Assembly: GCA_027068235.1 (NCBI GenBank)
Contig: JAMOUE010000160.1
Coordinates: 1 to 10,870 of the forward strand
Length of the DNA stretch: 10,870 bases
Reading direction: 5' to 3'
Origin: Deltaproteobacteria bacterium
GTDB lineage: Bacteria > Desulfobacterota > Dissulfuribacteria > Dissulfuribacterales > QOAL01
The notes under the pieces are model-generated. The model worked only from the letters and a program-made list of their open reading frames with translations. It was not told where the DNA came from and made no database searches. The translations under genes were made by a program, and so were the position numbers. Positions within the stretch are counted from its first letter, which is position 1, and every line of letters starts with the position of its first letter. Shown piece by piece: positions 4,823 through 10,870 of the stretch.

Positions 4823-7534
4823 ATGGGAATGGAAGACGACATCCTGAAAGATTTTTTGGCAGAAGCTAAAGAAAATCTCGAACTACTAGATCAGCAATTT
4901 GTTGAGCTGGAACAGGACCCAGAGAACGAAGAACTGATTAAAAGCATATTTAGGACTATCCATACAATCAAGGGAACTTCAGGATTCTTTGGTTTCACAA
5001 CCCTTGAGGGCATTGCCCATTTTGCAGAAGACATCCTTTCCAAGCTTCGAGATGGCATAATAAAGGTCAATGAAGATATTACGACCATGCTTCTTCAATC
5101 GGTGGACTACATTAAAGCCATAGTGGCCGAACTTGAAGCAAGTGGAAAGGAACCAGTTGAGACTGAATATCTTGATTTCATAGTAGATCTGAGAAATTTT
5201 GCAGAACGTATCGCTAAAGAGGCTTCGGGTGAGACAGCTTCTTCTGAAGAAGATGAAGAGGGTGAAAATGCAGAGCAAAAAGAAGAGCAAGCAGTTAAAG
5301 AAGAGGTAAAAGAGGATGCCAAATCCCAAGAAGAGCAGGAAGACGCCCAAAATAAGGAAGATATAAAGGCCGTTAAACCTGAAGAAAAAGCTGAAGAGCA
5401 ACCCAAGGAAAAATCACAGGCAAAATCTAAAACTGCCAAGAAGGCACCTGCCAGAAAACCTGCTCCTACAACAACGCACCTAACAGAAAGCCATGTAAGA
5501 ATAGATGTACATCTACTTGATCAACTCATGACCTTGGCAGGTGAGTTGGTGCTTTCCAGGAATAGATTAACACAGCTTGCCAATCAGCTTAACGATCCAG
5601 AATTTCTAACTGCCAACCAGCGCATGAGCCTTGTTGTAACAGAACTGCAAGAGCAAATAATGAAGACAAGGATGCAACCCATAGGCAATGTCTTCAATAA
5701 ATTTCCACGTATAGTTCGGGACTTGGCAAAAACTGCTGAGAAAAAAGTTCAACTAAGGATCGAAGGAGCAGAAACAGAACTGGACCGCTCCATCATAGAA
5801 AGCATCAAAGACCCACTCACCCATATGGTGAGAAATTCTATTGATCACGGTATAGAGCCGCCAGAAATTAGGGTGCAAAAAGAAAAGCCACCTGTTGGAA
5901 CCCTTACAATGAAGGCCTACCATGAAGGCGGCCAGGTCATCATCGAGATCGTAGATGATGGAGCTGGCATTGATCCAGACAAACTCCGTAAAAAGGCTGT
6001 GGAAAAAGGCCTTATTACAGAGGAACAGGCTGAAGCCCTGAGCGATCGGGAGGCCTTGATGCTGATCTTTCAGCCCGGTTTTTCCACTGCAGAAAAAGTA
6101 ACCAACATCTCAGGCCGGGGTGTTGGCATGGATGTGGTAAAAACCAACATAGAAAAACTTGGTGGAACAGTTGAGCTTCTAAGTGAAGTCAATGTTGGCA
6201 CGACTATAAAAATCAAGATTCCATTGACCTTGGCAATCATACCTGCCCTCATCGTCACAAGTCATGGACAACGCTATGCAATCCCACAGGTTAATCTTGT
6301 GGAACTTGTGCATCTTAATCCAAAGCAAATGGACAAGGATGTGCAAAAGATTGGAAACTCTGAATTTTACAGGTTAAGGGGAGAAATACTTCCTCTCATC
6401 CGTCTTAGAAACGTGCTTCGTCTTGCAGAACAAGATTCAAACACCCTAGACGAAGGTATGAACATTGTTGTGCTTAACGCAGGAGGGCATCTCTTTGGAT
6501 TGGTTGTTGATTCCATTAGTGACTCTGAAGAGATAGTTGTCAAACCATTAGGCTCACACCTTAAACACATTCCTGTCTTTGCAGGAACTACCCTTATGGG
6601 AGATGGTAGAGTTGCCCTCATCTTAGACGTTGTAGGCATTACTTCTTCTGCTGCGGCAGGCGATGATAGCATGAAACATGGCACTGTGGTTAGCACAAAA
6701 ACCGTTGAAGACGACCATCAATTCTTACTCCTATGTACAATAGGGCCAGAAGAATACTTTGCCCTACCTTTGGCCTTGGTCAACAGGCTAGACAAGATTA
6801 AGGCTACAGATCTCGAATTCGTAGGAGGTAAAGAGGTCATTCAATACAGGGGGCATTCGATGCCGGTTATAAGGCTTGAAAATTACTTGCCCATCTCACC
6901 ATTACCAGAACAGGATGAATATCACCTTATTGTATTTCACATGAATCATAAGGACATTGCGTTTCTTGTGTCCCAGATAGATGACAGCTTAGATCTTGCC
7001 ATAGATGTTGAAGAAGGCACATTTAAACAGGATGGCATACTCGGTTCGGCTATTATAAAAGACAGGACAACCCTCTTTTTAGACGTTTACCAGATCATCT
7101 CTATGCATGATCCAGACTTTTTTACACAGGAAGAATTGTACGCACCAGTACCTGCAAGGATACTCCTTGCAGAAGACTCTACCTTCTATAGAAATCTCCT
7201 CTCTTCCTATCTCACAGGAGCAGGATATGAGGTGGTTGAAGCCGAAGATGGACAGAAGGCATGGGAAATATTCCAGTCGGATCAATTTGACCTGTTAATC
7301 ACTGACATAGAGATGCCAAGAATGAATGGATTTGAGCTAACCAGAAAGATAAGAAGTGAAGGCGGCAATAAAGATATCCCAATAATCGCCGTTACTTCTC
7401 TATCAGGAGAAGAAAACAGACAGCGTGGTCTTGAAGCAGGCATAGATGATTATCAGGCAAAACTCGATAGGGATCAGGTGCTAAAGGCAGTAGCTGACCT
7501 ACTGCAAAAAAAGACCTTGGAAACTGCTGCATAA
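4823..7534 (+). CDS. cheA: Hybrid CheA histidine kinase with extra CheW-like domain and C-terminal receiver
   Basis: CheA autophosphorylates and feeds CheY and CheB. Numbered from an upstream ATG at 4817 (905 aa), the domains are Hpt with His49 in RTIHTIKG (about 5-105), a Glu/Lys-rich linker (about 140-220) where P2 would be, and a dimerisation region (about 225-290). Next come the HATPase with N box MVRNSIDHG (Asn340), DDGAGID and GRGVGMD (433-439), a CheW-like P5 (about 468-608), a second CheW-like domain (about 632-765) and a receiver (about 780-900). The receiver has Glu785-Asp786, Asp830 in LITDIEMPRMNG, Thr860 and Lys882. Lys882 is followed by Leu instead of the usual Pro. I prefer ATG 4823 because AGGAG (4809-4813) lies 9 nt upstream; the ATG at 4817 is only 3 nt away. 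cheW follows after 12 nt. Confidence 0.95.
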   Translation: MGMEDDILKDFLAEAKENLELLDQQFVELEQDPENEELIKSIFRTIHTIKGTSGFFGFTTLEGIAHFAEDILSKLRDGIIKVNEDITTMLLQSVDYIKAIVAELEASGKEPVETEYLDFIVDLRNFAERIAKEASGETASSEEDEEGENAEQKEEQAVKEEVKEDAKSQEEQEDAQNKEDIKAVKPEEKAEEQPKEKSQAKSKTAKKAPARKPAPTTTHLTESHVRIDVHLLDQLMTLAGELVLSRNRLTQLANQLNDPEFLTANQRMSLVVTELQEQIMKTRMQPIGNVFNKFPRIVRDLAKTAEKKVQLRIEGAETELDRSIIESIKDPLTHMVRNSIDHGIEPPEIRVQKEKPPVGTLTMKAYHEGGQVIIEIVDDGAGIDPDKLRKKAVEKGLITEEQAEALSDREALMLIFQPGFSTAEKVTNISGRGVGMDVVKTNIEKLGGTVELLSEVNVGTTIKIKIPLTLAIIPALIVTSHGQRYAIPQVNLVELVHLNPKQMDKDVQKIGNSEFYRLRGEILPLIRLRNVLRLAEQDSNTLDEGMNIVVLNAGGHLFGLVVDSISDSEEIVVKPLGSHLKHIPVFAGTTLMGDGRVALILDVVGITSSAAAGDDSMKHGTVVSTKTVEDDHQFLLLCTIGPEEYFALPLALVNRLDKIKATDLEFVGGKEVIQYRGHSMPVIRLENYLPISPLPEQDEYHLIVFHMNHKDIAFLVSQIDDSLDLAIDVEEGTFKQDGILGSAIIKDRTTLFLDVYQIISMHDPDFFTQEELYAPVPARILLAEDSTFYRNLLSSYLTGAGYEVVEAEDGQKAWEIFQSDQFDLLITDIEMPRMNGFELTRKIRSEGGNKDIPIIAVTSLSGEENRQRGLEAGIDDYQAKLDRDQVLKAVADLLQKKTLETAA

Positions 7535-7546
7535 AAGGAGAAAAAA

Positions 7547-8068
7547 ATGACACAGACAAATGAAACGCTTCCTGCAGTAGAAAAAAAGGGAAATGTTGTC
7601 GAGATGGCAATAGCAGATACATCGCAGTTTGTTACTTTTTATTACGATAAACACTTTTTTGGTCTGCCAATCGACGACGTAATAGAGATAAACAGGACAT
7701 TGGATGTGACACCGGTTCCAATGGCTCCAAAATATGTATCAGGGGTGGTGAATCTAAGGGGGCAGATACTTACTGCAATAGATCTTGCCACAAGGATTGG
7801 ACTTTTATGCAAGAAACAAGATCAAGAAGATGGCAAAGAGTACAACAATGTAATCATGGGAAACAGGGAAGAACCAATAAGCCTTCTTGTTGAAAGAATT
7901 GGAGATGTAATGTCCATACCTACCGACAAGATTGAACCGCCTCCAGATATGATAGAAGGTATAGATCTCAAATACGTGGGTCAAGTATGCAAACTTGACA
8001 ATAAACTGCTTATTATATTGAACAGTAAGGCCATAGAATGTACTGAGAATAAAAAACAAAACGGATAA
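7547..8068 (+). CDS. cheW: CheW, receptor-kinase coupling protein
   Basis: The 173-aa protein is a single CheW domain (about 26-165) after a short polar N-terminal tail. It has the typical strands FVTFYYDKHFFGLPID and VIEI, and the conserved VVNLRGQILTAIDL (67-80) with the NLRG arginine used in receptor-array contacts. LVERIGDVMSI (114-124) and the VGQVCKLDNKLLIIL core (144-158) complete the fold. CheW bridges MCP tips and the CheA P5 domain in hexagonal arrays at the membrane. The start is supported by AAAGGAG (7534-7540) 6 nt upstream, overlapping the cheA stop by one base, so cheA and cheW are very probably translated together. The C terminus is short and lysine-rich. No unusual residue was noticed. 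Confidence 0.96.
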   Translation: MTQTNETLPAVEKKGNVVEMAIADTSQFVTFYYDKHFFGLPIDDVIEINRTLDVTPVPMAPKYVSGVVNLRGQILTAIDLATRIGLLCKKQDQEDGKEYNNVIMGNREEPISLLVERIGDVMSIPTDKIEPPPDMIEGIDLKYVGQVCKLDNKLLIILNSKAIECTENKKQNG

Positions 8069-8083
8069 TAAAAAGTAGGAATA

Positions 8084-9124
8084 TTGACTACCTTAGATAC
8101 AGATCCATATACAATCCTTGGCATAAGGAAAGACGCCGATTTAGAAGAGGTAAAAAGCGCTTACAGACGGCTTGTTCGACTATGGCATCCAGATGTCTGT
8201 GGCAGAAGTATGGAAAATATCAAACGCTTCCTGACCGTTAAGGATGCCTACCTACTTCTAAAGAAAAGGCTGCAAGCACAGGCTACAAAAAGGGCCTCCT
8301 CTATCTCCCATTCAACGGCTGCAAATGCTGTTGACAGAGAATCCTCAGTTGAGGGCACCTTTTTGTTTGTTCAGATTGGGTTGCAAGAGGCCTTGTACGG
8401 CACCCATGTCACTATAGAAATTGCAGATGGGCAGGACTTTTGCCGCAAGTGCAGTGGTCTTGGGCAAATAGCTGCAAAAAATCCTTCTACGTGTCCTGCT
8501 TGCAAAGGGAAAGGATACAAAACCCTCTCATGGGGAGAACAGGACCTTAAAATAATCTGTGCAAAGTGTAGTGGAAGGGGAAAGGAAAAACTTACTAGTT
8601 GTCCCAACTGTTCAGGCAGGGGAATAATTACGAGAAAAAAAAAGGTAGAGGTACAGATTCCTCCTGGAACCAGAAATGGCACAGTCCTTCAAATAGAAAC
8701 ACACCGAACTTCTTCATCAAACGACTCTCACGATGAGGAAGGCTATTTCTTGGAAGTGGAAGTTGAAATGCCCGAAGGTTGGATCATTCATGGCAATGAC
8801 ATAATCTCAACCATTGACATTGATTGCTGGACAAAGTTGGGAGGAGGATATATTGAGATTGACACTGTTGATGGCCCAGAAAAGGTCTTTGTAACACCAG
8901 GACTTGGTAATGAAAGGTTCATAAAAATACCAAATAAAGGATGGATAAACAAAGACGGGAAAAGGGGTAATCATTTAGTCAGGTTAAATGTCTTATCTCC
9001 CAAAGGGCCTTGTCCCAAGGATGCATTAATCCTTATTAACCAACTTAAAGTTTTATGGCCTTGTGAAGGTTACAGTCTGCCTGCCCTGCCAGCACCAGAT
9101 TTACACACTAAACATTATAAGTAA
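8084..9124 (+). CDS. Divergent DnaJ-like co-chaperone with J domain and four zinc-finger motifs
   Basis: This 346-aa protein begins with a J domain (about 6-68: DPYTILGI, HPD at 35-37). After a Ser/Ala-rich linker (about 70-90), where canonical DnaJ has a Gly/Phe-rich region, come the first strands of the C-terminal domain (FVQIGLQEALYG). The cysteine-rich zinc domain has four CxxCxGxG motifs (120-127, 137-144, 159-166, 173-180). The substrate-binding region follows (VEVQIPPGTRNGT, about 187-305). Such proteins stimulate DnaK ATPase and bind unfolded clients. A stop at 8069-8071 in the same frame leaves TTG 8084 as the only conventional start; AGGA is only 3 nt before it, so initiation may be weak or coupled to cheW, which ends 15 nt upstream. 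Sequence and context suggest a specialised paralogue of dnaJ, not the housekeeping copy. Confidence 0.88.
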   Translation: MTTLDTDPYTILGIRKDADLEEVKSAYRRLVRLWHPDVCGRSMENIKRFLTVKDAYLLLKKRLQAQATKRASSISHSTAANAVDRESSVEGTFLFVQIGLQEALYGTHVTIEIADGQDFCRKCSGLGQIAAKNPSTCPACKGKGYKTLSWGEQDLKIICAKCSGRGKEKLTSCPNCSGRGIITRKKKVEVQIPPGTRNGTVLQIETHRTSSSNDSHDEEGYFLEVEVEMPEGWIIHGNDIISTIDIDCWTKLGGGYIEIDTVDGPEKVFVTPGLGNERFIKIPNKGWINKDGKRGNHLVRLNVLSPKGPCPKDALILINQLKVLWPCEGYSLPALPAPDLHTKHYK

Positions 9125-9211
9125 AAAGACAATTTTCATCTCACATAAAAGCTCCCAGTAACGATTTTCTTGTTAACGAAGTTCAACAACCTACCAAAAT
9201 CCTAATATTTC

Positions 9212-9234
9212 AAGATAAAAAAAATTTTTGTCTT
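9212..9234 (+). repeat. AT-rich hairpin in the dnaJ-like/MCP spacer
   Basis: AAGATAAAAA (9212-9221) and TTTTTGTCTT (9225-9234) can pair over 10 positions (one G-U in RNA) around a 3-nt loop. There is only one G-C pair per arm region, so it is a weak terminator candidate for the che operon. Its right arm touches the proposed -35 element of the MCP promoter, so it could instead be an operator-like palindrome. Confidence 0.35.
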
Positions 9235-9260
9235 AAGAGTAACAAACACCCAACCGATAA
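9234..9260 (+). promoter_or_regulatory. Sigma-28 (FliA)-like promoter for the MCP gene
   Basis: TAAGAGTA (9234-9241), an 11-nt spacer and ACCGATAA (9253-9260) match the FliA consensus TAAAGTTT-N11-GCCGATAA at 7 of 8 positions in the -10 and 4 of 8 in the -35. It ends 40 nt before the MCP ATG at 9301. Chemoreceptor genes are classic FliA targets. The -35 half is weak, so this rests mainly on the -10 box and location. Confidence 0.5.
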
Positions 9261-9300
9261 AAAACATAGGATATAAACTTCCATCTAGTTGGAGGATACT

Positions 9301-10870
9301 ATGTTAAAGAAAATTACGGCTATTTTTTCTCAAATGTCTCTAATTACACGTGTGCTGATCGGGATAAGCTTTATCATAATAGGCCTATCTGCCATTCAGA
9401 TTGTACAAATAGAGCTTGCCGCAAAATCTGAGGTAAAAGCAGTAAAAGCTCAGGCACTTAAAAATTCCGATGTTCTTCTTAAAGATGCAGAAAATGTTTC
9501 TGATACCAATTTGGCCATTGCAACATTCATAGCAAACATGGCCAGAGTCAAAGAGGCAATCGAGACCCAAAACAGGCAATTTTTGTTAGAGACGATAAAA
9601 CCCATTATCTCATCTATAAACAACAAGAGTAAGACAAAAATCAAAGTACATTTTCATATTCCACCAGGACGCTCCTTTCTAAGGGTCTGGAAACCCCAGA
9701 AGTTTGGCGATGATATCTCTAGCTTCAGAAAGACTGTTGTTGATGTCTTAACAACTGGCAAAGCTGTAAAGGGCATTGAGGCAGGACGAGTTGGATTGGC
9801 AGTAAGAGGAGTAGCCCCTATTTTTGGCGCCGACAAATCAAAACCAATGGCAAGCGTAGAAGTCATTACAGACCTTGTAGATGTAGCCAATATGGTCCAA
9901 ATGACTACTAATAATCCAATTCAGATTTTTGGATTCCAAAAGGTAAAAACCACTGCAAGCACATCTGTTGTTAAACACTTGGGAAATTTTTCCATACTTA
10001 CTCAAGGTCCCCCTACCCTTTCATCTAAGGTAGATGAGGCCTTTTTGAATAAGGCCCTTCACAATGGAACGGCAATTAAGAGTGTTGGAAACTTTCTAAT
10101 ACTTGGGGTCAGATTGTCTGATTATAAAAATGAGCCAACAGGTGTCTATGTACAATATTTGGATATGACACCAATCTATACTAAGGCCAAAGCTGAAATA
10201 ACCCAAAGCCTCATTATAGCCTTAATTGCCTGTATTGTATCTATTATCCTTAGTTACATTGGATTAAAAATTAATGTTCAAAGACCAATAGCAAGGATAC
10301 TCACCATTCTTGAAGAGATAACTAATGGAGATTTAAGAAGGAGCATTAGGCCTGAAGGTGCACCTCAGATAAGAAAACTTGGTAAGATGGCCAATAATAT
10401 AGTCTATACAAATGGTCATCTTATAAATCTATTAAAAAGACAGGCCATTGGCATTCGAGGTATCACTAACGAATTAGATACGGTCAATGCCATAGTTCAG
10501 GAAGGTGCTGAAGACATTGACAACGCTGCTAAAAATTTCGCAGATGCCTCATCAAATGCAGCAGCCACACTGGAAAATGTTGCTGGAGCCACCCAAGAAC
10601 TTTCAGAGGCTACAAATGAGATCGCCCAAAATGTAGCTGAATCTGCCAGGGCAACCAGTGAAGCTCGAGAAAAGGCAGAATACACCAATGAGGTAATAAA
10701 GGAACTTGGTGCCAACTCGGAAAAAATTGGTGGAATCATTCAGGTAATAAACTCTATTGCCGATCAGACCAACCTTCTTGCTCTCAACGCCACAATAGAG
10801 GCTGCACGTGCAGGAGAAGCAGGAAAGGGCTTTGCTGTAGTTGCAAATGAGGTAAAAGAACTTGCCAAAC
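9301..10870 (+). CDS. Methyl-accepting chemotaxis protein with dCache_3-like sensor, 3' end missing
   Basis: The 523 visible residues show a short cytoplasmic N terminus, TM1 (about 18-36), a periplasmic sensor (about 37-300), TM2 (about 302-322) and a HAMP-like region (about 323-375). A helical signalling domain follows, including the conserved hairpin tip IADQTNLLALNATIEAARAG (486-505) and GKGFAVVANEVKELAK. In the sensor, VHFHIPPGRSFLRVW, FGDDIS, FR and GIEAGRVGLAVRGVAPI (about 116-174) resemble the double Cache_3 family; its ligand is unknown. GGAGG (9291-9295) lies 5 nt before the ATG. The frame is open to the right edge, so the return helix and any C-terminal CheR/CheB tether are not visible. 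It probably signals through the CheW/CheA encoded just upstream. Confidence 0.95.
   Translation, partial: MLKKITAIFSQMSLITRVLIGISFIIIGLSAIQIVQIELAAKSEVKAVKAQALKNSDVLLKDAENVSDTNLAIATFIANMARVKEAIETQNRQFLLETIKPIISSINNKSKTKIKVHFHIPPGRSFLRVWKPQKFGDDISSFRKTVVDVLTTGKAVKGIEAGRVGLAVRGVAPIFGADKSKPMASVEVITDLVDVANMVQMTTNNPIQIFGFQKVKTTASTSVVKHLGNFSILTQGPPTLSSKVDEAFLNKALHNGTAIKSVGNFLILGVRLSDYKNEPTGVYVQYLDMTPIYTKAKAEITQSLIIALIACIVSIILSYIGLKINVQRPIARILTILEEITNGDLRRSIRPEGAPQIRKLGKMANNIVYTNGHLINLLKRQAIGIRGITNELDTVNAIVQEGAEDIDNAAKNFADASSNAAATLENVAGATQELSEATNEIAQNVAESARATSEAREKAEYTNEVIKELGANSEKIGGIIQVINSIADQTNLLALNATIEAARAGEAGKGFAVVANEVKELAK

Noticed and set aside
4979..5439. Minus-strand open frames opposite the CheA linker, with runs of Phe/Leu or Ser.
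   Set aside because: These are the complement of the Glu/Lys-rich linker codons; the hydrophobic look is a composition artefact.
8371..8682. Antisense open frame across the DnaJ-like zinc domain.
   Set aside because: It mirrors the repeated Cys/Gly codons of the zinc motifs and has no independent support.

Overview
The window is an AT-leaning bacterial chromosomal segment (roughly 40% G+C by eye). It is dominated by a chemotaxis operon on the + strand. Family content, the hybrid CheA architecture and a Cache-type chemoreceptor fit a Gram-negative, motile, probably Desulfobacterota-like bacterium. That placement is an inference from general resemblance and no lineage marker fixes it. No flagellar structural genes, RNA genes, insertion sequences or CRISPR arrays were seen.

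Layout. (1) Positions 1-576, minus strand: a small unrecognised acidic protein with a TTG start, followed after 40 nt by the N-terminal part of a Bcp-type peroxiredoxin that runs off the left edge. (2) 742-2005, plus strand: an HD-domain phosphohydrolase-like protein overlapping by 8 nt with a UPF0173/UlaG-like metallo-beta-lactamase-fold hydrolase. (3) 2006-2367: non-coding DNA with a long imperfect palindromic repeat (2058-2155) and a good sigma-28 (FliA)-like promoter (2294-2320). (4) 2368-8068: cheY, cheB, cheR, cheA and cheW, tightly packed except for a 123-nt gap before cheA. (5) 8084-9124: a divergent DnaJ-like protein with J domain and four zinc-binding CxxCxGxG motifs but no Gly/Phe region, 15 nt after cheW. 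(6) 9125-9300: an AT-rich spacer with a hairpin and a second sigma-28-like promoter. (7) 9301 to the right edge: a chemoreceptor (MCP) with a dCache_3-like sensor, cut before its C terminus.

How they work together. The MCP, CheW and CheA should form the membrane receptor array. CheA autophosphorylates on its Hpt histidine and passes phosphate to CheY (motor control), CheB (receptor demethylation) and possibly to its own C-terminal receiver, while CheR methylates receptors. CheA is a hybrid of Hpt, dimerisation, ATPase, CheW-like, second CheW-like and receiver domains, with a long Glu/Lys-rich linker where the P2 domain would sit. No cheZ, cheC, cheX or cheD is visible, so the fused receiver is a candidate phosphate sink. 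The two sigma-28-like promoters suggest that the operon and the MCP belong to the late flagellar regulon. The strongest oddity is the DnaJ-like gene embedded in the chemotaxis cluster.
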